A DNA stretch of 64,000 nucleotides. It comes from Turnera subulata. Lineage: Eukaryota > Streptophyta > Magnoliopsida > Malpighiales > Passifloraceae. Under the pieces are notes generated by a model. The model searched no databases, was not told the origin of the DNA, and saw nothing but the letters and a program-made list of their open reading frames with translations. Location: positions 122,919-186,918 of the forward strand of contig JAKUCV010007534.1 in NCBI GenBank assembly GCA_028386065.3, read 5' to 3'. This document shows positions 9,435 through 21,018 of the stretch, in pieces. The position numbers were made by a program, and so were the translations under genes. Positions within the stretch are counted from its first letter, which is position 1; every line of letters starts with the position of its first letter.

Positions 9435-11348
9435 TTAATTTTTGGTGGAAACATCAGAGGGTGGAGTTGGCAGCAAAGTGAGTGCCAATAAGCCACTCAC
9501 TGCAGCTGCTATGGCTCCCGCTACAAATGCTGGCAAATTGCCACCCCCAAATGCCTTGTCTAGGGGTCCACTCACTACGGACATTATAATCTGCAAAAAC
9601 ATTAAATTATCAAACACTAGTAAGTAAGTACCTACAAGGTTTTTATCAATTCAATTTTTAGTTGACTATCCAAATTAACATGACAAAAAGTTATGTGGTA
9701 ACTTATTGATAACACATACCTGTGGTATACAGACTGAAATATTTAGTACTCCTAACGAGAGGCCTATTAAGATTGAAACAAATAAAACAATATTTGTTAG
9801 AACAATCCTAAATTCAAAAAAAAAATATAAATATTTTAACGTCCTTGAAATAGGTTGAAACTAAAAGTTTTACCTTGACCCACCCCGGAAGTGCTAGAAA
9901 ACATAGATGCCAAAGCAGTGGGAATGCTGAAAGTGATCTGGTAAAATCATGTTAGAATTAATGAATTAATTAAGCAGGCTAAACATAATATTCAAAACTA
10001 TGTATACAGTAAAAAAAGAGTGATAATTAATTTCCTTTTCAAGTGGCTATCATCAATATAAGTTTTCTACTCAATTATATATATGTTTTAGTCCTTGACG
10101 TTAAAATGCAACAAGAGAACTTACAGCTTGAGGGATGCCAAGAGCTGCAAAAATGGCCAAAGCACCGACCCTGACATCCTTAGGAGGCGGCAAGAGGTGG
10201 GTCTCGCCGCCTATGGTGGCATACCGGCGGCTCGATTCGGCTTCCTTCGTCACAAGGACAGTCATGCCTAAGCAAATGGCCAAGATAAAATTCACAGCTC
10301 CCCAAAGTTTCTTGACACCAATAATTCTTGATACCCCCTCTATACATAGGGACATTAACCCAAGAACCACCGAGAGAAGCATCAATCCAAGTGCACCAAC
10401 ACGCACACCATGATCATACAGTCTCCTCTCATCACCATTTCCATCCGGATTACCACCGTAGACCTCTCTTGCCATCCAATCAGTGTCGTACAACAAGAAA
10501 GGGAACCAGGCAAGCCAGTTAAAGCATGTCACTAAGAGTAGGATCCACATTGGCTTTTTCATGTTCTTGAGAGCACTAATGAGTTCACCAAAGAATGGAA
10601 CTGAATTCTTATCTTGGGAATGAGCTTCACTTGCTTCAGGATCCGGAAACCATTGCTTTTCTCGGACACAAGTGAGAGCTATGGTAGTCAAAGACAAGAG
10701 CAAGACCACTGAGATGAAGAAACAAGTCTTGAGATTGGCACAGAAAAAATCACAAGCATCTGTTCTTGTAAAGGGAAGTAACCTATACATAGCAGGATAA
10801 GCCCCCGCAGTATATCCAAGAACATTTCCAACAGCTAGAAAGAAGGAGAACAATGCATTGGCCAACCGGGTCCTTCTATGATCACTACCGCATATATCAG
10901 CAAAAAGTGCACGGCAGGGGCCTTGGATCATGTTATTAGCTACATCAAGGACCCAAAACCCAGTCACGAACACGGCCACAGCGCGGGACTTGGGGGTTTG
11001 GGTCAGCGAGTCCCCCGCGCTGTGGCCAATGTCCGCGGCAAAGCCGATAAGGATGATTGCTATGATGACAAGAATGGCGCCAAAGGCAATGAAAGGGCTG
11101 CGGCGGCCGAAACGGGAGGTGCACCTATCGCTGTAATAGCCAACGGTGGGTTGGACTAACATGCCGGACAAGGGTCCGCAAAGCCAAATCAATGCAGCCA
11201 ATGCATGAGGAACTCCAAGAAGTTGAACATAAGGGGTTAGTAGGGATAGCTGAAGTGCCCAGCCAAACTGCACTCCACATCCTATGGATGCAACCAATAC
11301 AATATTCTTAATGCTGTTGCTTTGGGGTTGTGTGTAATCTTTCTCCAT
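9435..11348 (-). CDS. SUT: Sucrose transporter A (type I SUT/SUC, 495 aa)
   Basis: H+/sucrose symporter with 12 membrane segments (GPH/MFS family). Exons on the minus strand: 11348-10125, 9937-9874, 9763-9720 and 9590-9435; all junctions are GT-AG and the spliced frame is open. Family signatures: [20 protein letters not shown], the HxxxxxIWLCGP loop including the substrate-linked His, SRFGRRSPF (RxGRR), [18 protein letters not shown], [22 protein letters not shown] and FGGGNLPAF. Unlike the other four it reads PHALAALIW where they have PHTW-type sequence, VQPTVGY for [15 protein letters not shown] for SIPFALAS, and GVGQ for GAGQ. It is closest to B. The ATG at 11348 gives a normal short cytosolic N-terminus. 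Function is likely retained but constraint may be relaxed. Confidence 0.92.
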
Positions 11349-12080
11349 GTAGCTCTCTGTAGGTGAAGATGGTCAGATGCTGATGTCTTAAAAAATGTGA
11401 ACAATTGTGAAAAGCCTATGCGCATATATGAAGTCAGGCTTGTTGAGATCCAGTGGATGAGACTACTTATTCGGTTTGTTTTGTTTTGTTTACACCTACC
11501 TTTCCCTATTGAGTTTTCTGTTTTGGAAAGCAAAACAGGTATTGGGTGATGTATAAGTATAGACAATGTATAGGTACGAGCATTCTCTGGCTATAAAGAA
11601 ATCTTCTCCATCGGCTCCACGTTGGATTTGATTCGGACATTATCTTGGAGAGATTTTATTAGAAAATGATCTATCCTCCAAAGCAATTTTTGCCTCTTTC
11701 TAGTCAAGTGCTTTCTCTTGGTAGTTCAAAATACTATTTTGGATGATGACAGACATATCTAGAATTTCTTACAAAATAATTGCGCCGATATGCTTGTAAT
11801 GAAGGTGTTGTAATGATACAAATGTCAAAGACGAAGTAATGAATGGTCATGATGTATGCTAATAAGAAAATCTTAATGTATCTAACATTTTCAGCAATTC
11901 TGCTTCCAGAATAAAACATTTGCTGACCCAAAGATTTTCAAGCCAACAAGCAATTGATGAGTAGAGATATTTATAGTAAAATCATATAATTTTATCTTTT
12001 GATTCTAGCCCTGGTGTCTTCTTTATCTTGAATTTGGGTTCAATTTATGGCGCTCCCTGTCAAACTCCACATATATATGA
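11349..12080. other. Upstream region of transporter A
   Basis: No gene. A weak TATA-like run (minus strand CTATACTTATACATC, about 11547-11562) lies about 205 bp before the ATG. The stretch 11599-11670 loosely resembles the duplicated blocks upstream of B (36258-36395 and 36612-36747). The rest is AT-rich spacer up to the LINE target duplication at 12081-12100. Confidence 0.4.
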
Positions 12081-12185
12081 TGTGATCAAATATGATTTTT
12101 TTTTGAGTGGGATTTTTTTTTTGAAATGATTATGCCTCGCGGGCCTTCCATTCACAAAACAAAAGTACAACAAAATAATGAGGGC

Positions 12186-12960
12186 TTAACTACCCGTTAC
12201 ATCAGAGGAGAGGAGTGGCAAAAGGATATTAGGAGGGGTATGTAAAATAGAAATCCCCCTGTCGAGAGAGAAAGCCAGATGCGCAAGTGCATTGGCACTA
12301 TTGTTGGCATCACTAAGAATGCTATTAAAAAAAACTACCCAGTCTCTACCAATGAGTCTTCTAACGTCCAGCTTCAATAGACAGCATGTCTAGCACAATT
12401 TGGGAGACTTAATCGGCAGTAACAAAACGGAACCCCAGATCCCACGCAAGCTCAAAGGTGGATTTAAGACCCCATAGCTCAGCTTGTGTTTGTGAACAAA
12501 TCCCGATACTAAAACAGAGACCTCCCAACCATTCCCCAGTTGCACCTCTAATCAGGCCGCCCGCAGCCGCGTAACCACTGGAGGAATCAACAACCCCAGC
12601 ATAATTGATCTTCACTATATTCGGTGGTGGAGGCACCCATCTGACCAACTTAGGGCCATCCTGGTTGGGGTTCTGAGGTTGCAGAGGGCCTTGCTCGTCT
12701 GCCCATAGAATTTCCCTAGTTTTACTCAACACCGCTCGCCTCGGTTGGTGGATCCTAGTGGGAGCATCAGAAAAAACATACTCGTTTCTCCATTGCCATA
12801 GGAGAATGCATGCCACAACAAAAAGGCTACTCCATACGATCCCATCAAACAAAAGCTGTTCCTCCTTGAGGTTAGCCATTACCCATTGTTGTAAATCCTG
12901 GGTCTCAAATTGCCGAATATACCTGTCACCTTTCAAGAAATTCCACAAACTCCTAGCGAC
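12186..12960 (-). pseudogene. LINE-1 ORF2 C-terminus: RNase H (RVT_3) domain
   Basis: Continuation of LINE-1 ORF2 beyond the copia insertion. The frame 12975-12409 has the linker SLWNFLKGD...LLWQWRNEYVFSD and then the RNase H start VKINYAGVVDSS..AAGGLIRGATGEWLGG. A second frame (12377-12186) contains ANNSANALAHLAF, matching the conserved RNase H tail around 'N..AD.LA'. The first catalytic Asp (normally N-x-D-G) reads N-Y-A-G, so activity would be lost even without the breaks. Confidence 0.7.
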
Positions 12961-12965
12961 CGGGC
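12961..12965. repeat. Left target-site duplication of the nested copia element (CGGGC)
   Basis: CGGGC directly precedes the LTR start TGTTAG at 12966. The identical 5-mer follows the 3' LTR end at 21014-21018. Confidence 0.9.
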
Positions 12966-14406
12966 TGTTAGTCATGTATATACATTAAGGTTATTCCAAT
13001 AAATATGTTTATGAAATAAACGCTTGCACATATTTATAACCCTAGAATATTTTTATTCTTAAATGTCCCTAGTCGATTATTATTATGGATGGGTTGTAAT
13101 AATAAATTAAGACTAGCGTATGTTGAGAATTATATGAGATATGAATTCTACATACGGGTACAAGTTAGAGAACTTGTGATCTGGACCGACCCAACATAAG
13201 AACACTACATGGAACGTTATATGATTGTCATTAGTGGTTCTTATATGTATTGTCCTTAGACCTGAGATCATCAAGGTTCCCAACATGTGAGTCATATACT
13301 TTGATATTACTCTTGGTTATTCGTAACTGAGTAGACCTTAGTGTAATCATTGGGTATATGATATAATGTGTAGTGGGTTTTGTATTATCAAGATGGGATT
13401 CGTCCAATCCATATAACGGGTATATTATCAGATGGGCCTCTTGATAGAGTTGAACTGTAAATGCATGGCCATGCTCGGATTATGTGATATGGTGATATCA
13501 TTAGTATCCGTTTTACACAGTTAACTCGGGGATCAAGAAACTTAGATTAAACATATACGAGGTTGACGTATTCCATGTCTCGTGTTTAATCTTGATAATG
13601 TGACGAAAGGACGATGACATGTTCCGAGGCATAATGAATCAGTACTGATCTTGTCGTTTGGGTAGCAATGATGTGTTGCTAGACACCGCTCATTGTTTAT
13701 AATTGTAAAATGAGATTTTACAATTATTGCCAAACGTTACAAGTGCCTACAGGGTCACACACTTAGAACTGTTGATTCGAGCTGGTGGTTGAACCATGGT
13801 TGGACAGTGGTTCGACCAGGTGGTTGGACCATGGTTGGACTAGGATCATTTTGGTTCACTAATTGTCTGAATTATTGAACCAAAATTAGTGATGTGATGT
13901 GTTGATATATGATAATACATTAGTGGTAGACAAGAAAATGGGAATCATAATCATGATAGTTGGTGGACCATTATGTTGGCCATTGTCTCCATTTACTATA
14001 TGCATTAGTGGAGGTGGGTAATCAGATTATTCAGCTCTTGAATTCTGATTTTTCAGACTTGCAAGAACACACACACACTCTCTTTTCTTTGAGAAAGAAA
14101 AAAAACACCACAAACACAAGTTCTAGCTCCCGAAAATCTGCAGCTAGCACTGTTGTTCAGGAGTGCTCGGGTTGGTAATCGTGAGACGATTTCTGGCTAG
14201 TTATCGACGGTTCGTGTGGATACCGTAGAGGAGCAGGATTGCTGTCCGGTTCTTGCTGATTCAACTAAACAGTTGAGTAAAAGATCTCAACCATTTCCGG
14301 GTACGTTTTTGTTATTCGGTTTACTCTGTTTCACGTGGATCCTCCATGAGTGCTGAGTCTTTCCGCTGCATTTTGATTGTCAAGTTTTCATGCCCAATTA
14401 CTTACA
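12966..14406 (+). repeat. 5' LTR of the nested copia element (1,441 bp)
   Basis: It starts TGTTAG and ends ACTTACA and is highly similar to the 3' LTR. It lacks 42 bp right after TGTTAG that the 3' LTR has at 19525-19566. The breakpoints share 'TAG', which fits a microhomology deletion. There are scattered substitutions (for example in the ggttggacc repeats near 13780-13850 versus 20380-20450). A TGGTTCGACC/TGGTTGGACC short tandem repeat lies in this part. Confidence 0.92.
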
Positions 14407-14407
14407 G

Positions 14408-14420
14408 TGGTAGCGGAGCC
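14408..14420 (+). other. Primer binding site of the nested copia element
   Basis: tggtagcggagcc starts one base after the 5' LTR. It resembles the TGGTATCAGAGC site complementary to the 3' end of plant initiator tRNA-Met, with a few mismatches. Confidence 0.7.
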
Positions 14421-14689
14421 TCTTGTGAAACGCTAAATCGAATTAGATGTTCATCTTAGTATATGTGATATACCGAATTCATTTGCATATGTGATATGTT
14501 GAATTTCAATTTTGAATACATGATACATGTTTAGGTTGGTGTTTGTCAAAAGTGTTTTGACAATGAACACTTGATTGGTATGAGATATAAATCAAGGTGT
14601 TCTTGGCAGTAAGTCGAATGAGTTCGACAAGGAAAAATCGATTGTCGGTTTTTATATGGAACGATTGTTATTCTAGTACAGCAAGGCCA

Positions 14690-15216
14690 AAACATCGATG
14701 TTTGTGAGACAAACATCGATGTTCACATGAGTTTTGCCTTGGCCAGATCTTCCAAACATCGATGTTGTGTGTCAAACATCGATGTTCTAGTGAAGATTGG
14801 CTTTGGCACAATCTCAAAAACATCGATGTTCAAGAGTTAAACATCGATGTTCTCATGCCGAGTGGCCTTGGCAGAATGGATTGAACATCGATGTTCAGGA
14901 TTGAACATCGATGTTCTTGAGTTCTGTCAAGTTGGTTTGAGACTCCAAATTCTCAAACATCGATGTTTAAAAGTTAGACATCGATGTTTAAAAGTACTTC
15001 CAAAACTCTAAAAACATCGATGTTCAAGAGTTAAACATCGATGTTCTTGGGCTCTGCCGAAAGGTTTCGAGTTCCAGAATTCTCAATAAACATCGATGTT
15101 TAAGAGTCAGACATCGATGTTCAAGGGTTAAACATCGATGTTCTTGAACAATGCCAAGTAGTTGGGAGAATCAAATTCTCAAAAACATCGATGTTCAAAG
15201 TTAGACATCGATGTTC
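14690..15216 (+). repeat. Array of palindromic ACATCGATGT motifs in the copia leader
   Basis: Seventeen copies of the self-complementary core ACATCGATGT lie in about 525 bp, most as (A)AACATCGATGTT. Starts are near 14691, 14712, 14754, 14775, 14819, 14839, 14884, 14903, 14956, 14977, 15012, 15033, 15089, 15110, 15131, 15184 and 15204. They mostly come in pairs 19-21 bp apart, separated by 35-55 bp spacers that share 'ttggc' and 'aattctca'-like words. A decayed copy (aaacatcaatat) is at 15244. The array sits between the primer binding site and gag, so it is part of the genomic RNA leader. Confidence 0.95.
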
Positions 15217-15783
15217 TCATGTATTTTTGGTTTCCAAATTTACAAAACATCAATATATAATTTGTTGATTATATGCATGTGATGTATGAACATAATTTGT
15301 AGATGTAAATATTAAGTTCCTCTTGTGTTGCCTTCCATGATAAGCACTCATCATTGCTTAGATCAATACTTGGTAGGTTTTGCCAAAGCAAAGTGCCAAT
15401 TTTTATCCTAGCAAGGTGCGATGGGATAATTGTAATATCCAAACTGCTTATTATGGGTTGAACTTAACTAGGTCATCTCAATAGGATTGAGGACTTAGAG
15501 GCAAAGAGTTGAGCTAAGTCTATGAGATAGACAAGAACAAGTATTGTTCACTCAACTATCCAAGAGTTACATGAGATGTAATTGACAAGAGTTGTCTACC
15601 TAAATAACTATGATGTAAGCGATCAGCCAAAGCTGACTTATCTTGTAGTGAAATATGGATCTTGGCCTACTTATCATATTTTGATTCATAGTAGGAGCAT
15701 CATTTAATAAAAATTCCTTGTTAAGTGATTTTATGTATACATGACTCTTATTTGTGTGAGTTGATCAATGTTGTAGAGTTATC

Positions 15784-18700
15784 ATGGCACAAAACACTAG
15801 TACACATTCACTGCGATCTGTCCTTGAGAAGGAAAAATTGAATGGGAATAACTTCCTAAAGTGGCATCGCAATTTGAGGATAGTCCTCAAGCAAGAAAAG
15901 AAATTGTATGTCCTTGAAGGGCCTGTTCCTATTGAACCGGCACCTAATGCTCCTAGGGCAGAAAGAGATGCTTACAAGAAGCATGTCGATGAGGCATTGG
16001 ATGTCGCTTGCCTTATGCTTGTTAACATGGACTCTGAGCTTCAGAAGCAACATGAGAACTTGGGTGCTTTCGATATGATTGAACACCTGAAAATGCTCTT
16101 TGAAGAACAAGCTAGGCATGAGAGGTATGAGACCTCAAAGGCATTGTTCCAATGCAAGATGGCTGAGTCATCACCAGTCAGGCCTCATGTGCTCAAGATG
16201 ATTGGATACATTGAGAGCCTTGAGGGTCTGGGTTTTCCTTTACGAAAGGAGTTGGCTGTTGATCTAGTCCTGCAATTGTTGCCGGATAGTTACAGCCAAT
16301 TTGTCATGAATTTCAATATGAATCATCTTGACAAATCCTTGTCTGAGTTGCTTAACATGTTAGGAACAGTTGAGCAACAGACTTAGGAAAATAAATCCAA
16401 CAGCATATTGATGGTTGGAAATAGCAAAGGAAAGGGAAAAAGCAAGAAGAAGAAATGTGCCAAAAAGTTTGGTACATGTGCATCTTCTTGTTCCCATGTG
16501 CTGAAACCCAAAGGTGGTATTGCAAATGAAGGACAATGTTTCCATTGCAACAAACCTGGCCGTTGGAAGCGTAACTGCCCTATTTACCTTGAAGAGGTGA
16601 AGAAACAGAAGGGAAGTAAGACTTCCGATTCAGGTATTTTTGTTATAGAAGCTAATATCTCTATCTCTGCATCATGGGTATTAGATACCGGATATGGTTC
16701 TCACATTTGTGTAAATGTGCAGGATCTGAGAAAGAGTAGAAGATTAGCAAAGAGTGAGATAGACCTGCACGTTGGAAATGGAGCAAGAGTTGCAGCATTA
16801 GCCGTAGGGACTTACCATCTACCCTTACCGAGTGGTTTCGTTTTAGAACTTGACGATTGTTATTATGTTCCTACCATAAGCAGGAATTTGATTTCTATTT
16901 CTTGTCTGGACAAGAAAGGTTTTTCATTTGTAATAAAGAACAATTATTGTTCTATTTATTTCAATGATATTTATTATGGTGGTGCATACTTAAGCAATGA
17001 TTTGTATGTTCTAAACCTAGAAACACCAATCTAAAACATTAATACGAAGAAGTTTAGATTAAGCGATTCTAATGAAACCTACCTTTGGCATTGTCGTTTG
17101 GGCCATATAAACGAGACTAGTATTTCTAAACTCCATAAAGATGGACGTTTAAACTCATTTGATTTTGAATCATATGAGACATGTGAGTCATGTTTGTTAG
17201 GCAAAATGACGAAGGCTCCTTTTGCTGGTAAAGGTGAAAGAGCTTCGGACTTGTTAGGTCTTATACACTCTGATGTATGTGGACCTATGTCAACACAGGC
17301 TAGAGGTGGTTTTCAGTACTTCATTACATTTACTGATGATTACAGTAGATATGGCTAGGTGTATCTTATGAAACACAAGTCAGAATCTTTTGAAAAGTTC
17401 AAAGAATTCAAGAGTGAAGTACAGAATCAACTCGGCAAGAGTATTAAAATGCTTTGATCTGATCGAGGAGGTGAATACTTGGACCGAGATTTTCTTGATC
17501 ATCTAAAGCAATGTGGTATTGTATCACAGCTTACTCCACCAGGTAGGCCTCAATGGAATGGTGTATCTGAAAGGAGGAATAGAACTTTGTTAGACATGGT
17601 TCGATCTATGATGAGTCAAGCTAACCTTCCTTCTTCATTTTGGGGACATGCATTATTGAGTGCTGCATTTACACTTAACCGTGTTCCATCTAAATCTGTT
17701 GAAAAGACACCATATGAGATATGGACAGGGAAGCGTCCCAATTTGTCTTTTATGAGGATTTGGGGTTGTGAGGCTTTCGTGAGACAAGAAGCATTAGATA
17801 AACTCGGCCCTAAATCCGTCAAGTGCCTCTTTGTTGGATATCCTAAGGAAACTAAAGGATATTATTTCTATAATCCCACAGAGCAAAAAGTGTTTGTTGC
17901 TCGTACTACTATTTTTCTAGAAAGAGAATTTATTTCTAAAAAAAACAGCGGGAGGAAAATAGAACTCGAAGAAGTTCAAGGTATAGAGGCTGAGATGGAA
18001 CAAGGACAGGAACCACAAGATGTTGTGGATGAAAAACCTGTGCCTGTAACACAAGGACCGCGTAGGTTTGATAGGACTCGGTATGAGCCTGGGAGATATG
18101 GATTTCTTATGACTCACACTGGAGACGTGATGCTCATAGATGAGGATGAGCCCACTTCCTATCAGCAAGCTATTACGGGTCCAGACTTTAAGAAGTGGCT
18201 AGAAGCCATGAATTCAGAGATGGAATCCATGTATGAAAACAAAGTATGGACCTTAGTTGATCCACCTGAAGGGGTAAAACTTATTGAGTGCAAGTGGGTC
18301 TTTAAGAAAAAGACCGACATGGATGGTAATGTGATTACCTTTAAAGGGCGATTGGTTGCGAAAAATTTTAAACAAGTTCATGGTATTAACTATGATGAAA
18401 CTTTCTCACCAGTTGCCATGGTTAAATCTATCCGGATTCTATTGGCTACAGCAGCATACCATGATTATGAGATATGGCAAATGGATGTCAAAACCGCTTT
18501 CCTTAATGGAAATCTTTTAGAGGATGTGTACATGACACAACCTGAAGGTTTCGTCACTCCAGAGAATGCTAATAACGTATGCAAATTACGGAGATCCATT
18601 TATGGATTGAAGCAAGCTTCTGGGAGTTGGAATCTTCGTTTTAATGAAGTGATCAAAGAGTTTGTTTTCATTAAAATTGAAGATGAGCCATGTGTTTACA

Positions 18701-19404
18701 AGAAGGTTATTGGGAGCACTATCGTTTTCTTACTGTTGTGTGTTGACGACATTCTACTCATTGGGAATGATATTCCGAAACTACAGTCTGTAAAGACTTG
18801 GTTAGGAAAGAATTTCTCAATGAAGAACTTAGGAGAAGCTGCCTATGTGTTAGGTATAAAGATCTATAGAGATAGATCCAAAAGGCTTCTTGGCCTAAGT
18901 CAAAGTATATATATTGACAAGGTGCTAAAGAGGTTTAGCATGCAAGATTCCAAGAAAGGTTTCTTGTGCATGTCACTTGACGTATCTCTCTCAAAGAATC
19001 AATGTCCTAGTACATCTAAGGAGAGAGAGCGGATGAGTAAGATTCCTTATGTCTCAGCAATAGGATCTATCATGTATGCCATGCTATGTACTCGACTGAA
19101 TGTTGCATATGCATTAAGTGTCACAAGCAGATATCAATCTGATCCCGGTAAAAGTCATTGGACAGCGGTTAAGAACATCCTTAAGTACTTGAGAAGGACT
19201 AAGGATGAATTCCTTGTATATGGAAGCGTTGATGAGCTTGTTGTAAAGGGTTATACAGATGCTAGCTTCCAAACTGACAGGGATGACTTTAGATCGCAGT
19301 CAGGTTATGTGTTTTGTCTTGGAGGTGGTGCTGTTTGCTGGAAGAGTTCCAAGCAAGAAACAGTTGCCGACTCTGCAACTGAGGCTGTGCAAAGTTCCTT
19401 CTAA
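15784..19404 (+). pseudogene. Copia gag-pol polyprotein with four in-frame stops
   Basis: One reading frame interrupted by TAG (16384), TAA (17032), TAG (17356) and TGA (17455); there is no frameshift before 19380. Order: copia-type Gag (LNGNNFLKWHRNLRIVL, 15784-16386), zinc knuckle CFHCNKPGRWKRNC (about 16540, His replaced by Arg), protease WVLDTG (about 16680), integrase with the GHI...CESCLLGK zinc part, HSDVCGPM, TFTDDYSRY and the PQWNGVSERRNRT segment, reverse transcriptase MDVKTAFLNG and CVDDILLIGND (about 18740), and RNase H start GYTDASFQTD. RNase H stops at ATEAVQSSF. A deletion joins it to a downstream end encoding PSKNYVADPL in another frame. At least two of the four stops are plausible C-to-T changes. 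Confidence 0.9.
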
Positions 19405-19507
19405 GAACTATGTAGCAGATCCGTTGACTTAGCCTCTCACACAGCGGAAGCATGATGGTCATACTACATCTATTGGTATTAGATACATGGATGATTGGCT
19501 TTAGTGC

Positions 19508-19518
19508 AAGTGGGAGAT
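19508..19518 (+). other. Polypurine tract of the nested copia element
   Basis: aagtgggagat lies directly before the 3' LTR start TGTTAG, the usual plus-strand primer position in plant copia elements. Confidence 0.85.
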
Positions 19519-21013
19519 TGTTAGTGTAATATGCCTAAAAGCCAATCATTGGATGATTGTATATAGTCATGTATATAAATTGAGGTTATTCCAATAAATA
19601 TGTTTATGAAATAAACGCTTGCACATATTTATAACCCTAGAATATTTTTATTCTTAAATGTCTCTAGTCGATTATTATTATGGATGGGTTGTAATAATAA
19701 ATTAAGACTAGTATATGTTGAGAATTATATGAGATATGAATTCTACATACGGGTACAAGTTAGAGAACTTGTGGTCTGGACAGACCCAACATAAGAACAC
19801 TACATGGAACGTTATATGATTGTCATTAGTGGGTCTTATATGTATTGTCCTTAGACCTGAGATCATCAAGGTTCCCAACATGTGAGTCATATACTTTGAT
19901 ATTACTCTTGGCTATTCGTAACTGAGTAGACCTTAGTGTAATCATTGGGTATATGATATAATGTGTAGTGGTTTTTGTATGATCAAGATGAGATTCGTCC
20001 AACCCATATAACGGGTATATTATCAGATGGGCCTCTTGATAGAGTTGAACTGTAAATGCATGGCCATGCTCGGATTATGTGATATGGTGATATCATTAGT
20101 ATCCGTTTTACACAGTTAACTCGGGGATCAAGAAACTTAGATTAAACATATACGAGGTTGACGTATTCCATGTCTCGTGTTTAATCTTGATAATGTGACG
20201 AAAGGACGATGACATGTTCCGAGGCATAATGAATCAGTACTGATCTTGTCGTTTGGGTAACAATGATGTGTTGCTAGACTCCGCTCATTGTTTGTAATTG
20301 TAAAATGAGATTTTACAATTATTGCCAAACGTTACAAGTGCCTACAGGGTCACACACTTAGAACTGTTGATTCGAGCTGGTGGTTGAACCATGGTTGGAC
20401 CGTGGTTCGACCAAGTGGTTCGACCATAGTCGGACCGTAGTTGGACCAGGGTCGTTTTGGTTCACTAATTGTCTGAATTATTGAACCAAAATTAATGATG
20501 TGATGTGTTGAGATATGATAATGCATTAGTGGTAGACAAGATAATGGGAATCATAATCATGATAGTTGGTGGACCATTATGTCGGCCATTGTCTCCATTT
20601 ACTTTATGCATTAGTGGAAGTGGGTAATCAGATCATTCAGCTCTTGAATTCTGATTTTTCAGACTTGCAAGAACACACACACACTCTCCTTCCTTTGAGA
20701 AAGAAAGAAAAACACCACAAACACAAGTTCTAGCTCCCAGAAATCTGCAGCTAGCACTGTTGTTCGGGAGTGCTCGGGTTGGTAATCATGAGACGATTTC
20801 CGGCTAGTTATCGACGATTCGTGTGGATACTGTAGAGGAGCAGGATTGTTGTCCGGTTCTTGCTGATTCAACTAAACAGTTGAGTAAAAGATCTCAACCA
20901 TTTCCGGTTACGTTTTTGTTATTCGGTTTACTCTGTTTCACATAAATCCTCCATGAGTGTCGGGTCTTTCCGCTGTATTTTGATTGTCAAGTTTTCATGC
21001 CCGGTTACTTACA
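19519..21013 (+). repeat. 3' LTR of the nested copia element (1,495 bp)
   Basis: Full-length LTR, TGTTAGTG...CTTACA, keeping the 42 bp lost from the 5' LTR. It contains the ggttggacc/ggttcgacc repeats (20376-20450) and ends directly at the CGGGC target duplication. Confidence 0.93.
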
Positions 21014-21018
21014 CGGGC
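21014..21018. repeat. Right target-site duplication of the nested copia element (CGGGC)
   Basis: Identical to 12961-12965 and directly after the 3' LTR terminus. Confidence 0.9.

Larger units (their letters stand above)
12966..21013 (+). mobile_element. Ty1/copia retrotransposon nested in LINE-1 (8,048 bp)
   Basis: Complete element with two LTRs (12966-14406 and 19519-21013), a tRNA-Met-like primer binding site, a long leader with a palindrome array, one gag-pol frame and a polypurine tract. The 5-bp target duplication CGGGC lies inside the LINE-1 ORF2 region, so it inserted after LINE-1. It is dead: four in-frame stops, a knuckle substitution and a truncated RNase H. Confidence 0.93.

Noticed and set aside
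14690..15250. Palindromic repeat array considered as a CRISPR array
   Set aside because: The repeat unit is only 10-12 bp, spacers are related to each other and irregular, and it lies in a plant retrotransposon leader.
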